Shown: piece after piece, positions 22,301 through 33,290 of the stretch | Position numbering within the stretch: the first letter of the stretch is position 1 | Layout: each line of letters starts with the position of its first letter | Assembly (NCBI GenBank): GCA_037953745.1 | Contig: JBAKBP010003238.1 | Location: 1-64,000, forward strand | Length of the DNA: 64,000 nt | Source: Lithodes maja | Lineage: Eukaryota > Arthropoda > Malacostraca > Decapoda > Lithodidae | Direction: 5' to 3' | Made by a program: the position numbers and the translations under genes | The notes under the pieces: model-generated | Database searches by the model: none | What the model saw: only the letters and a program-made list of their open reading frames with translations | Told to the model about the DNA's origin: nothing

Positions 22301-22303
<3 letters not shown>

Positions 22304-22903
22304 CCATCTGGGGTTGGCAAAAATGGTACAAGGCGAGATGGGTATCATATGGTTCACCTAAGCTGATGGCTACCTAAGCCTTCGGGCGAGACGGTACCGT
22401 CTATAGTGAGAATGGTACCATACAGATCCACCCTAAGCCTTCGTTTCCGATGTCGCCAATTGGCTAAATACAGACTACACACACATCCACAGCCATTCCA
22501 ACAGTACATAAAACACTTAACATGCATTTCACGCAATACATTCCCAGTTAAGGAGGCGCGATAATAATGAGCTTAGCTCGCATTGCGTGGATTCCCCTTG
22601 ACGAACAAGTAACTGAGTAACATTGTCTTTACCTTGGCTCTTTCCTTCTGTCCCTATCCTTTGGGTTTACGTCCGTCCCTCGTCTCTCTTCGCAAATTCT
22701 CTTTTTCATATATTTTTCCTCGCACTAACCTTCTTTTTTTTTTTTCTCATGCTATCTTTCCTAATTATACTTGGAGCTTTCGCACATTTTTTTTTTCTCT
22801 CCACATTTTATTTCTTGTCGGACTTTTCTGCTGCAGGTTCTGGTTTGGTTCTCGCCTCACGTCCTCTCCACTGCAGCCAGACGCAGAGTTCTCCCTTTGG
22901 TTA
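22301..22903. other. Anonymous sequence, T-rich in its second half
   Basis: No recognisable feature. Two overlapping 94-114 codon plus frames (22623-22978) lie in T/C-rich sequence, run into Q2 and look non-coding. Confidence 0.5.
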
Positions 22904-23138
22904 TTAACCCTTTCACGCTCATATGACGCAGAGGTTGCTAGATTAGCAATAAGAAATAGAGTTCTCTCACTCTTATAATTACCTCTCCAAAATTAGTTTT
23001 CTGCCCACAGCTAACTCAAAGACAACTGCAGAGGTTGAAGTAACTAAACTAAAGGTTTCTAAATACCCCGGATGTTAACAAAGGCTTTAAAGTACCCCCA
23101 ACAGGCTCAAAATCGCGTCTTATGTCGGAGAGGGTTAA
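22904..23138. mobile_element. Q2: TTAA-bounded MITE, abutting N4
   Basis: Same structure and orientation as Q1: TTAACCCTTTCACGCTCATA to TCGGAGAGGGTTAA. Its right TTAA (23135-23138) is at the same time the left TTAA of N4. Confidence 0.88.
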
Positions 23139-23585
23139 CCCCTTCTATACCGGCGACGTCCTTTTAATGTTATTCTAGCTATTTTTAGACGATTTTATAT
23201 AGTTTAAGAAGGATCTGTGATAGTAAAAAGGGTTAAGGGGAGGTATTTAGTTTGTTCCCTAGACCTCCATCAAGCTTAAAATTATACCCCCTTGAGTCCC
23301 TTTCAAGATAAATTTGTACATTTTTCGGTAGAAAATCCCGGCCGAAGGCCGGTTCCTCTTAAATTACAGGCTCGCTATCGCTCGCCAGGATAAAATCGAC
23401 ACCTGAATGGCACGAAAGGTTTTAATATGGGGTGAAAGTTCTTAAAATCGCTAAACTAATGGGGCGAACGTTTTATAATATCAAAAGCAATGGGGCTAAA
23501 CATGAGGGAGAAAGGGGTCAAGAAAAAAATCCCTCAAGTGGAGACCTCCCCTTAAGTGAGATAGTTCGAAGCCTGTTAATTGCTG
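23135..23585. mobile_element. N4: N element interrupted by M7
   Basis: The left arm (TTAACCCCTTCTATACCGGC to AAAAAGGGTTAA) is followed by M7. A short N loop segment (GTGAGATAGTTCGAAGCC) resumes at 23556. The right arm is not present. Confidence 0.75.
23233..23555 (-). mobile_element. M7: M element inside N4
   Basis: From TTAAGGGGAGGTATTTAG to GGAGACCTCCCCTTAA, inserted at the TTAA of the N loop (AAAGGGTTAATTGAGATAG in other copies). The target TTAA is present on both sides, as expected for TTAA duplication. The AATGG block before GGGGTGAAAGTTC is shortened. Confidence 0.88.
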
Positions 23586-23635
23586 GAGGCCCTTTATCAA
23601 CTAGATACAATCGTTCAATAGAAGCCAGAATGAAG

Positions 23636-25241
23636 TTAACCCTCTCCGACATATGACGCGATTTTGAGCTTATTGGGGATACTTTAAAGCCTTTGTTACC
23701 ATCAGGGGTATTTATAAACCTTTAGTTTAGTTACTTCAACCTCTGCAGTTGTCTTTGAGTTAGCTGTGTTGAGCCTATTGGGGATACTTTAAAGCCTTTG
23801 TTACCATCAGGGGTATTTATAAACCTTTAGTTTAGTTACTTCAACCTCTGCAGTTGTCTCTGAGTTAGCTGTGTTGAGCCTATTGGGGATACTTTAAAGC
23901 CTTTGTTACCATCAGGGGTATATATAAACCTTTAGTTTAGTTACTTCAACCTCTGCAGTTGTCTTTGAGTTAGCTGTGTTGAGCCTATTGGGGATACTTT
24001 AAAGCCTTTGTTACCATCAGGTGTATTTATAAACCTTTAGTTTAGTTACTTCAACCTCTGCAGTTGTCTTTGAGTTAGCTGTGTTGAGCCTATTGGGGAT
24101 ACTTTAAAGCCTTTGTTACCATCAGGGGTATAATATTATATAAACCTTTAGTTTAGTTACTTCAACCTCTGCAGTTGTCTTTGAGTTAGCTGTGTTGAGC
24201 CTATTGGGGATACTTTAAAGCCTTTGTTACCATCAGGGGTATATATAAACCTTTAGTTTAGTTACTTCAACCTCTGCAGTTGTCTTTGAGTTAGCTGTGT
24301 TGAGCCTATTGGGGATACTTTAAAGCCTTTGTTACCATCAGGTGTATTTATAAACCTTTAGTTTAGTTACTTCAACCTCTGCAGTTGTCTTTGAGTTAGC
24401 TGTGTTGAGCCTATTGGGGATACTTTAAAGCCTTTGTTACCATCAGGGGTATATATAAACCTTTAGTTTAGTTACTTCAACCTCTGCAGTTGTCTTTGAG
24501 TTAGCTGTGTTGAGCCTATTGGGGATACTTTAAAGCCTTTGTTACCATCAGGTGTATTTATAAACCTTTAGTTTAGTTACTTCAACCTCTGCAGTTGTCT
24601 TTGAGTTAGCTGTGTTGAGCCTATTGGGGATACTTTAAAACCTTTGTTACCATCAGGGGTATATATAAACCTTTAGTTTAGTTACTTCAACCTCTGCAGT
24701 TGTCTTTGAGTTAGCTGTGTTGAGCCTATTGGGGATACTTTAAAGCCTTTGTTACCATCAGGTGTATTTATAAACCTTTAGTTTAGTTACTTCAACCTCT
24801 GCAGTTGTCTTTGAGTTAGCTGTGTTGAGCCTATTGGGGATACTTTAAAGCCTTTGTTACCATCAGGGGTATATATAAACCTTTAGTTTAGTTACTTCAA
24901 CCTCTGCAGTTGTCTTTGAGTTAGCTGTGTTGAGCCTATTGGGGATACTTTAAAGCCTTTGTTACCATCAGGTGTATTTATAAACCTTTAGTTTAGTTAC
25001 TTCAACCTCTGCAGTTGTCTTTGAGTTAGCTGTGTTGAGCCTATTGGGGATACTTTAAAGCCTTTGTTACCATCAGGGGTATTTAGAAACCTTTAGTTTA
25101 GTTACTTCAACCTCTGCAGTTGTCTTTGAGTTAGCTGTGGGCAGAAAACTAATTTTGGAGAGGTAATTATAAGAGTGAGAGAACTCTATTTCTTATTGCT
25201 AATCTGGCAACCTCTGCGTCATATGAGTCTGAAGGGGTTAA
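23636..25241. mobile_element. Q3: Q element expanded internally to 1.6 kb
   Basis: Outer left end TTAACCCTCTCCGACATATG, outer right end GTCTGAAGGGGTTAA, with the full Q right half (GGCAGAAAACTAATTTTGGA). Compared with the ~231-bp Q4, the difference is about 13 extra copies of one 105-bp interior segment. Confidence 0.9.
23663..25139. repeat. 105-bp tandem array inside Q3, about 14 copies
   Basis: The unit begins GTTGAGCCTATTGGGGATAC. Starts are at about 23768, 23873, 23978, 24083, 24194 (one unit is 111 bp), 24299, 24404 and so on to 25034. From about 24230 on, units with GGGGTATATATA alternate strictly with GGTGTATTTATA, so the repeat period there is a 210-bp dimer. Confidence 0.93.
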
Positions 25242-25321
25242 AAAGACGTCGCCTGTATCGGAAGGGGTTAATGTTCTGATGCCTTCTTCATGTCCAGGCG
25301 TTGGTGGCCTTTTGTGTCTCG

Positions 25322-25871
25322 TTAACCCCTTCTGTGCCGAGACGTATTTATTAACTATATTCTGGCCACTATTAGACCATTGTATTCAGTTATTCATTGT
25401 GGGCCGCCAACAATGAAGGGGAGATTTCCACTTGAGGGATTATTTGCTTAACCCCTTTCTCCCTCATGTTTAACTCCACTGCTATTGAGATTTTAAGACG
25501 TTCGCCACATTAGTTTGACGATCTTAAGAACTTTCGCCCCATTTGTCAATTTTAAGACCTTTCGTGCCAATTAGGTGTCGATTTTTTCCTGGCGAGCGAT
25601 AGCGAGCCTGTAATGTAAGATGTCCCGGCCTCCGACCGGGACATTTTTCTACCGAAAAATGTACAAATTTATCTTGAAAGGGGGTCTAGGGGGTGTAATC
25701 GTAAGTTTGATGGAAATATTTAGGGAACAAACTAAAAACCTCCCCTTAACAGGCTTCGAACTATCTCACTTGGCCCTTTCAACTACCACAGATCCTTCTT
25801 AAACTGCACAAAATCGTCTACATATACCTAGAAGCAATATCAAAAGACGTCGCCGGTACAGAAAGGGTTAA
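25322..25871. mobile_element. N5: N element containing M8, abutting M9
   Basis: Left arm TTAACCCCTTCTGTGCCGAG to about 25413. M8 follows, then the right part from CAGGCTTCGAACTATCTCAC to CGGTACAGAAAGGGTTAA. The last TTAA (25868-25871) is shared with M9. A detached N end (AAGACGTCGCCTGTATCGG to GGGGTTAA) also lies at 25238-25271. Confidence 0.82.
25414..25749 (+). mobile_element. M8: M element inside N5
   Basis: Its left end reads CAATGAAGGGGAGATTTCC, so the left TTAA has been lost. The right end AACCTCCCCTTAA is intact. The GC hairpin has shifted to GTCCCGG...CCGGGAC, still a perfect 7-bp stem. Confidence 0.88.
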
Positions 25872-26193
25872 GGGGAGATCTCCACTTGAGGGATTTTTTT
25901 CTTGACCCCTTTCTCCCTCATGTTTAGCCCCATTGCTTTTGATATTATAAAATGTTTGCTCCATTAGTTTAGCGATTTTAAGAACTTTCACCCCATATTA
26001 AGACCTTTCGTGCCATTTAGGTGTCGATTTTATCCTGGCGAGCGATAGCGAGCCTGTAATTTAAGAGGAACCGGCTTTCAGCCGGGAAATTTTTCTACCG
26101 AAAAATGTACAAATTTATCTTGAAAGGGGCTCAAGGGGGTGTAATCTTAAGCTTGATGGATATCTAGAGACCAAACTAAAAACCTCCCCTTAA
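25868..26193 (+). mobile_element. M9: M element with paired change in the GC hairpin
   Basis: From TTAAGGGGAGATCTCC to AACCTCCCCTTAA. The GC hairpin reads CCGGCT-TTC-AGCCGG (26071-26085). The innermost C-G pair of the family is replaced by T-A, so pairing is kept. Same subfamily as M4 and M12. Confidence 0.9.
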
Positions 26194-26856
26194 AGGAAAC
26201 CAAAACACAAAACAACAATAATAACAAATAGTGTCTGTAACCATTAATGTAATGAGGGAAAGATAGACCGTTAATGAGATTTCCATACTGTATTAGTTGA
26301 GTGTTAATCTGTTCACTCTTGGGTTAGAGAGTTGGACAGAATAGGGGTGCCATCTATTCATGTTGCATATGGATTCGATCCCGTAAATTTCACAATTATA
26401 TTACCGATTTTTAATTATCATCATCATCATCAGGAATATAAGCCACACACATTTAAATATATGAGGTAATAAAGGAATGTTTCTATAGGTTGCAACAACT
26501 AAAAAATATGTTTTCAAAACACTATGGAAATAATACCAGTATATATTTGTCAATACTTCCGTTACACACAATAAAACACAAGTGTGGACAGATTCTTGTG
26601 ATAAAGTCCACTCGTGCAGAAGTGTTGCACATCCACAAATATTGACATTTATCCAAGCAGAAATATTTTTAAGGTGTCTTTTTCGTGTTTTGTGTTGTAC
26701 AATACTTTCACATCACCAACACAATCAAGTTTTACGTGTTATGCTATATCGTGTTGATATACAGCGTGTTATTGGATGCCACCAACATATTTTGATGATC
26801 AATTGTATAATGGAATATGATATACTGTTATTGCATACCATTTTTACTAGAACTAC
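26194..26856. other. Anonymous spacer with a small LINE C fragment
   Basis: About 26304-26345 (TCACTCTTGGGTTAGAGAGT onward) matches part of LINE C near 37331-37370. The remainder, including a short (ATC)n at 26420-26435, shows nothing recognisable. Confidence 0.5.
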
Positions 26857-27072
26857 TTAACCCGTACAGTACCAGGAATGTCTTTTTTATCACATTCTAG
26901 CCACTATTAGACGATTTTTATTCAGCTTAGGAAGGACCTGTAGCAAAAATAGGGCTTCAAACTATCTCAACCAACCCTTTTAACTACCACAAATCCTTTC
27001 TAAGCTGCATAATATCGTCTAAATATAGCTAGCATCAAATATAAAACACGTCGCTGGTACTCAAAGGGTTAA
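26857..27072. mobile_element. N6: TTAA-bounded hairpin MITE
   Basis: From TTAACCCGTACAGTACCAGG to GGTACTCAAAGGGTTAA, 216 bp. Arms pair through TTCAGCTTAGGAAGGAC / CCTTTCTAAGCTGCAT. It resembles N1 (shared TATAGCTAG and ACTCAAAGGG). Confidence 0.85.
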
Positions 27073-27559
27073 TTAATCCTCAGGCCGCGGGGCCCGACAT
27101 ATGTCGGGCGAGAGAACAATGGCCATCACAGCGGGGCCCGACATATGACGGGCGGCATTCTGAGCACATTAGGGGCTCTGAGAGAGAGTCCACGCGTTGG
27201 GAGGACGATAGGCGGGCTCTGACCGCTCGTCATGGACCGAGCGAGGTGACTGAGCTCCCCACCACAACATCCCACACCCCTGGTCTCTCGCGAACAAGGA
27301 AAAACTGGGGAATTTACCGTATTTTAGGGTTTTTCCCCTCGTGTTGCAACATCGTTGCAAGAGAACCCGTGGTCGTACAAGGATGATTCAGGGGTCATTG
27401 GAAAGCTCTATTATTGCCCTTTCACGGATACATAATTGTATTACGCTCTGGCTCTTATTTATGCATGAAAAAAGATCATGGAATGAAGCTCGTTTAGGGT
27501 AAATATGCCCGCCAGGCAGGTAGTAGAAGTTACAAACATCCCCGTCCGTAAGGGGTTAA
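27073..27559. mobile_element. Z: putative TTAA-bounded GC-rich element
   Basis: Starts TTAATCCTCAGGCCGCGG and ends CGTCCGTAAGGGGTTAA. Near the left end is an 18-bp perfect palindrome GCCCGACATATGTCGGGC (27092-27109), with a near copy GCCCGACATATGACGGGC about 40 bp further. CGACATATG is also in the Q ends. Only one copy is in the window, so its status as an element is inferred from the TTAA ends and context. Confidence 0.5.
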
Positions 27560-27580
27560 GGAGAAGGAAGATTAATAAGA

Positions 27581-27933
27581 AATGTAGCGCAACATATTTG
27601 CGAGGACTGCGTTAAACACCAAACGTATGATATAACAGTTACTGTGAAAATAAAACACAGTACTTGTATCGGGATTACCTATTGTCTTGTTCTGAATGTA
27701 TTCCGGCATGTATGTAAAGATTTGTTGAACACCTCTCTCGCTGCATTCGCTCAGCACTTGGTACTTTCCTGCTAAATACATAATACCGACAAAATATCTA
27801 CATACATGCCTGAAATTATGCAGACCATGTAAATTGGTAATCCTGGTACTACTAATGTTTGACTGTACAATGTAGCTGTTACATCATACGCTCGGTGTTT
27901 AGCGCAGTCCCGAGAGATCTGTTGCGCTACATT
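27581..27933. mobile_element. Y: foldback element with ~65-bp inverted ends
   Basis: Left arm AATGTAGCGCAACATATTTG...GGACTGCGTTAAACACC, right arm its complement (GGTGTTTAGCGCAGTCCC... GTTGCGCTACATT). Arms of about 65 bp pair with mismatches around a ~220-bp spacer. No coding capacity, and the TSD is unclear. Confidence 0.75.
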
Positions 27934-28368
27934 ACTTCGTCCAACTTCTTAACTTGGCAATTCTAGTGAAAAGGGCGTAGGATAAGATGATATGGTTTTC
28001 CACTGTCCAACTAATTCTCAAAGTTTTGTCGGTGGCGTTCGATAACACGCTAATTAAATATATAATTAAATATATAATTAAATTTAAAAAACATAAAACT
28101 ATATGTACTTCTCTTGAGGTTTCCCGAGGTTCGTTGGTTGTCTTTGTCTTTTCCTTGCCACAATATTTCCGTGGTAAAAGTAAAGGTATTGAGGGATAAA
28201 CCTTTACAACGGCACCTCCTCGTAGCTATTTTCTACTTTTCTTACTTTTTGAAGAGTGTATGAAGATAGGGGATAAGGGGTGTTGGAGATTGAGGAAGCT
28301 GTTGGAGTGGCTTTGTTATGTGTGTTAATAGTCTGTAAACGTCATTACGTGACGTCCTCTTACCACTA

Positions 28369-28464
<96 letters not shown>

Positions 28465-28993
28465 CAGTATATATGGTGTATTGTTATGTTTGGCAGGATA
28501 AATATTTCAGAACAAATATACGTGACGACATGTTATCAAACTTATGTAGGTATCATTACTTTAAATGGTCACAATCATATACACTGCTGGATAACAAAAA
28601 GGACGTTAGTCCAGTTACGTGAATCACACTCAATAATAATAATAATTGATACTTAATTACGTACTACAATAATTTCGCTTCAGTAATATGCATACATACA
28701 TGACTAAAGTGGTAGCGTACTGTACATACCTATGGCACCTTTTGTTGTATCTGTAATAAAGTAATTTAGCTAATGTTGTGCTGTATTCTTTTCTACTATT
28801 GCCACGAAATTAAGAAACCACAACCGCTTAAAGTTTCGTTTTCACTTACATTTATCAAAAACCAATCGTCGTCACACAAACTATTGCCAAAATACATTAT
28901 ATATCCAAGACACAACATGAAACACTCTTTCAAAATATAAATAAACAAACACCTACTGTACACTCAGTCATAAAAGAAGGGTACCACCACCAG

Positions 28994-29037
<44 letters not shown>

Positions 29038-29601
29038 ACAACATCACCACTACCACAAACAACACCAACAACAATAACACCAACAACCAGTGCTCCAGCT
29101 AAGCCACTTCATCACGGGAGGGAGTCCACTAAGTCAACCAATCAGGAGGCGTCGCTGAGCCAATATCACAGGACCACGTAATATAGGGGGTATCCCACGA
29201 CCGCTAGTATTGCCAGTTTTTGTCCTCGACTTTGATTTGGCTGCTTTGGCAATAGGTTTTTATAATAATGTATACAGTCTTCCTAGGACATCCACTACCT
29301 ATTTCGACATACCTTATATTCACGACATCCAACGTTTACCTCTTTATTCTTGTTTCAGCATTGCATTCAACACACACACACACACACACCCACACACACA
29401 CACCAACTCTGCGTATCCCTTCCTACCCGTTCAATCACATTCACCATTTCTATCACATACCTTCCCTATCATCAACCCATCAAAACTAAGCAAACCTCTT
29501 TCTTCCACTACCTTTCAAGACCCAATACCGTCCACCTGCCTAGCTCCATCACAGACTTATCACCTCCCAGACACGATCACATAATATCCAATTTGAAACT
29601 T
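27934..29601. other. Anonymous sequence with long (CT)n and (AAC)n
   Basis: A pure (CT)n spans 28371-28461. (AAC)n/(ACC)n sequence spans about 28985-29075, and a short (AC)n spans 29371-29402. Two overlapping frames at 29210-29646 encode Ser/Pro/Thr/His-rich sequence and look like chance ORFs. Confidence 0.6.
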
Positions 29602-29696
29602 GTTTGGACACTTGATCCTCAGTGTTTTGGAGGACAAGCAGCCTAGAAGGGTCACTAGACCTTTTGTTGCTTGATTTCCTTTGTACTCCTTTGTAA
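29602..29696 (+). pseudogene. 3' end of a CR1-like LINE (family D)
   Basis: TTGTTTGGACACTTGATCCT through CTTTGTACTCCTTTGTAA is nearly identical to the 3' UTR of element D (minus strand near 54050-54145). It is a severely 5'-truncated copy, as CR1 elements usually are. Confidence 0.85.
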
Positions 29697-29794
29697 TTCT
29701 ATCGTACATTCCATCCAATTAATTAGTCCCGGGAACCCCACTGACAACAGCTGAGTCTGCCTCCTTATCAAGGCCTTCCAGGAAACCAGGGTTA

Positions 29795-30148
29795 CGTCGG
29801 GGCGTCACAAACAGAGCACAGAATATTATATACCCTGTAGTAACAGAGATAGGCCAAACTCCTCCATAATGGTGTCACTGGTGTTCGTAGCTTTTCTTGA
29901 TAGCCAAATATGGTGCCGTGATCATCAAACAACGAGGTGATTTTTATATTTGTTATCATATACATTTTAGATTCAAATAACTAAATATTATGTTCTGTAA
30001 CGCTATTGCTTTGTTATGAGCATGGGTATACTTGGCTATAAAGAAAAGCTACGAACCTCAGTGACACGATTATGGGGGAGGTTGGCAGATCTCTGTTACT
30101 ATAGGGTCTATAATAAATATCCTGTGATCTGCTTGTGACGCCCCGACG
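29795..30148. mobile_element. U: foldback element with ~110-bp inverted arms
   Basis: Outer ends CGTCGGGGCGTCACAA and TTGTGACGCCCCGACG are a perfect 16-bp inverted pair. Further in, CACTGGTGTTCGTAGCTTTT pairs with AAAAGCTACGAACCTCAGTG with few mismatches. The spacer is about 110 bp of AT-rich sequence. Superfamily unknown. Confidence 0.8.
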
Positions 30149-30211
30149 GACTGGAATCGATGACGTCACACAACAACCATATAGGGGGAAGGGGAAATCA
30201 ACCGGAAGGTG

Positions 30212-30429
30212 TACAGTGGCGCTAATAAGTCATGTCCCAGCTGTCATTACGTTTGGCTTGCTCTGTGCTGTATTAATGTCTGTCGGATGTTGAATAGGGT
30301 GGGTAAGTGTATAGGAACATGTTTGTATATTACACTCGATATGGAAAAAATGAAGCTTAGATATTGCTGATACCAATTATTGAGCAAAACATACTTGGTG
30401 CCGAGACATCACTTATTAGCGCGACTGTA
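30212..30429. mobile_element. T2: mariner-like MITE
   Basis: Second T copy, left end TACAGTGGCGCTAATAAGTC, right end ACTTATTAGCGCGACTGTA, flanked by TA. The interior GTCTGTCGGATGTTGAATAG is shared with T1. Confidence 0.82.
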
Positions 30430-30597
30430 CCTATAGGAAGCCATATTGGAGCATTGACAGTAGAGGAAATAAGAGAGATAATCCGGCTCTAGAGAATGGA
30501 AGAGTGTTAGACAATATTATATCACTGAGGGAGATAACCAGAAAGGGGTATTGTAGGAAAGGTAATTGGGTGATCGTATTGGTGTTAATGTCTGTGA

Positions 30598-30931
30598 TTA
30601 AGGGGAGATTTCCACTTGAGGGATTTTTTTCTGGACCCCTTTCTCCCTCATGTTTAGCCCCATTGCTTTTGAGATTTTAAGACGTTCGCCCTAGTAGTTT
30701 GGACATTTTAAGACATTTTGCCCGATTTCTGTCAATTTGAAGACCTTTCGTGCCATTAAGGTGTCGATTTTTCCTGGCGAGCGATAGCGAGCCTGTAATT
30801 TAAGAGCAACCGGCCTCCGGCCGGGACATTTTTCTACCGAAAAATGTACAAATTTATCTTGAAAGGGGGTCTAGGGGGTGTAATTTTAAGCTTGATGAAA
30901 ACGTAGGGAACAACTAAATACCTCCCCTTAA
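30598..30931 (+). mobile_element. M10: M element, close relative of M11
   Basis: From TTAAGGGGAGATTTCC to ATACCTCCCCTTAA. Private variants (TAGTAGTTTGGACATTTTAA, GAAAACGTAGGGA) recur in M11 in opposite orientation. GC hairpin loop TCC. Confidence 0.9.
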
Positions 30932-31176
30932 CACCTCGGCAAAGTTATGATACATAGCGAAGGACAACCCCCAGCTTATATGCCTGGGCTAACCTTTGAC
31001 ATCCTGGGCTTGGTCAATCATATCTTACTAGTGTACTGGTAAAGTTATGAATGTTCTCGTGAGCAACCTATATTGAAATTAACCGCATCACCATCTCAAC
31101 AAATCACCTTTCGAGTCAGTTAGTTCAACCCTAAAACAATAATGGTTCCCCTACTACAGTCAACTCCTAGAGATCA

Positions 31177-31391
31177 TTAACCCCATCTGTACCGGCGACG
31201 TCTTTTATATTTGACTTCAGCTACATTTAGACGATTTTATGAAACTTAGGAAGGATATATGGTAGCTAAAACGATGAATTGAGACAGTCTGCAGCCTTTT
31301 AATGGGTAGACGTCCTTCCTAAGCTGAACAAAATCGTTTAAAAGTTGCCAGAATATAATGAAAAGTACATCACCGGTACAGAAGGGGTTAA
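31177..31391. mobile_element. N7: TTAA-bounded hairpin MITE
   Basis: From TTAACCCCATCTGTACCGG to CACCGGTACAGAAGGGGTTAA (outer part), 215 bp. It lies between the inverted pair M10/M11. Confidence 0.88.
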
Positions 31392-31926
31392 GTCTGTCTC
31401 TGGTTCCCTTCCTTTCGACACCGGTACGCATTCCTTTACATCTGCTTAAGTATTTCTAAATCTTAATGATGTTACATTCTAACGGTTCATATTAGCGCAT
31501 TTCTGAAAGGAAAATATAGCATTGCATTGACCTAAACCTGTATTGAATTTATAAACCGTCATTATATACTTAGCATTGATGGTAATACATTATAGCAAAG
31601 GTTAAACAACGGTGTCCTTTTTGCATCCTGTGTTTACCGAAGACTCTCCACCAATCATCTTCCATCAGTCCGACAGAGCTCCAAGGCTTCCATTATAATC
31701 TTCCAAGAATCTTCCATTTTCGGCGGATTTTGAAGACTCATGCAAATTAATTGTTTGGTTGAATGACGGTGATGTGTATAATAACCTTAGCTATGCAGAA
31801 ACATGGAAAGAGGAAGAAAAGGAATAAATGATTATACAGTATATACATGAGACGAAGGGAGATTCATAGAGTTTATTGTGATGGAGAGAGACAGGAAATG
31901 GATATATATATATTTTACACACACCT
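31392..31926. other. Anonymous spacer
   Basis: No open frame, repeat family or RNA signal recognised. Confidence 0.5.
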
Positions 31927-32260
31927 TTAATGGCAGGTATAGTTTGTTCCCTACGTTTTCATCAAGCTTAAAATTACACCCCCTAGACCCCCTTTCAAGA
32001 TAAATTTGTACATTTTTCGGTAGAAAAATTTCCCGGCCGCAGGCCGGTTGCTCTTATATAACAGGCTCGCTATCGCTCGCCAGGAAAAAATCGACACCTT
32101 AATGGCACGAAAGGTCTTCAAATTGACAGAAATCGGGCAAAATGTCTTAAAATGTCCAAACTACTAGGGCGAACGTCTTAAAATCTCAAAAACAATGGGG
32201 CTAAACATGAGGGAGAAAGGGGTCCAGAAAAAAATCCCTCAAGTGGAAATCTCCCCTTAA
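31927..32260 (-). mobile_element. M11: M element, inverted relative of M10
   Basis: The left end has diverged (TTAATGGCAGGTATAG), while the right end GGAAATCTCCCCTTAA is intact. It shares the private variants of M10, so the two copies are closer to each other than to any other M here. Confidence 0.88.
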
Positions 32261-32496
32261 TCTCTGTATCATTATCTTTTGGGGAGGCTTCTTGGGATAA
32301 CTCGGGTGAGTTATCCAACCTGTTACACAGGGGCGACTGGATATTATCCAGGCTACCAATATAAATAGGAAACACAAAATACTAATTACATTTTACCGTT
32401 AGGTAAGTAGAGACATTGTCATGTTCGGTGATCAAACTTAAGTTCTGTTGGTTGAGAGCCGAGAGCGATGACATTGATGCGCCACAGGACGCCCAA

Positions 32497-32727
32497 TTAA
32501 CCCTCTCCGACATATGACGCAATTTTGAGCCTATTAGGGATACTTTAAAGCCTTTGTTACTATCAGGGGTATTTAGAAACCTTTAGTTTAGTTACTTCAA
32601 CCTCTGCAGTTGTCTTTGAGTTAGCTGTGGGCAGAAAACTAATTTTGGAGAGGTAATTATAAGAGTGAGAGAACTCTTTCTTATTGCTAATCTGGCAACC
32701 TCTACATCATGAGTCTGAAAGGGTTAA
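32497..32727. mobile_element. Q4: TTAA-bounded MITE, unexpanded
   Basis: From TTAACCCTCTCCGACATATG to GAGTCTGAAAGGGTTAA, about 231 bp, in the same orientation as Q3 and opposite to Q1 and Q2. It holds a single copy of the segment that is tandemly repeated in Q3. Confidence 0.88.
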
Positions 32728-33290
32728 TATTAAAGAGACGTATAAGTACTGAATGGAAAGTTTAGACAAACATTTTCGAAGGATATTAAGGAGAAATAAT
32801 ACTATGAAAATTGCGTGAAATTAAGTTTAGGTTATGTAAGGGTGAAAAGAGCAATTCAAATGAAAAGTTGTTTAGCGAGAGACATGGATCAGACAGTGGT
32901 TATCTGGTAGTCAGCTTAACCAGCCCATTACAGAGTGGGGCTAATGAGGGTCTTAATTATCCCTGAGAACATTGTGACCTGTAATGGTCCTGGGTTGGTA
33001 ATGTACTAGGGAAGGGAGGTGGGACTATTGGCCATCCAGATAGTAAACCATTCCATTGTCGTGGCTTTAAGCTTTTATTCGTCATTCATTATATTGCTGT
33101 TATTGATTTGGCTATATTTTCTAATCATTTGTCTCTAAATAAAACTTTCGGAACTAGATAAACAACTGACAAGTTCAACATTGTTCAACAAGTCCTAAAT
33201 GTCGGCGTGGTACAAAGTACACATAGGCCTACCTTTTTCATCCCAAAAGTCAGTGAACATCTGTTACTGTTAGTGGTGATGGGCTGGTCT
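32728..33290. other. Anonymous spacer
   Basis: Nothing recognised. An AT-rich half is followed by mixed-composition sequence up to the P2 element. Confidence 0.5.

Noticed and set aside
22623..22978. Two overlapping Phe/Leu/Ser-rich ORFs resembling a membrane protein
   Set aside because: They lie in T/C-rich sequence and run into the Q2 element; no start context or conservation is evident.
27169..27360. A 63-codon minus-strand ORF in the GC-rich Z block
   Set aside because: Short and without recognisable features; GC-rich sequence gives open frames by chance.
29210..29646. Overlapping Ser/Thr/His-rich ORFs
   Set aside because: They contain the (AC)n repeat translated as TH/HT and end in a CR1 3' tail.
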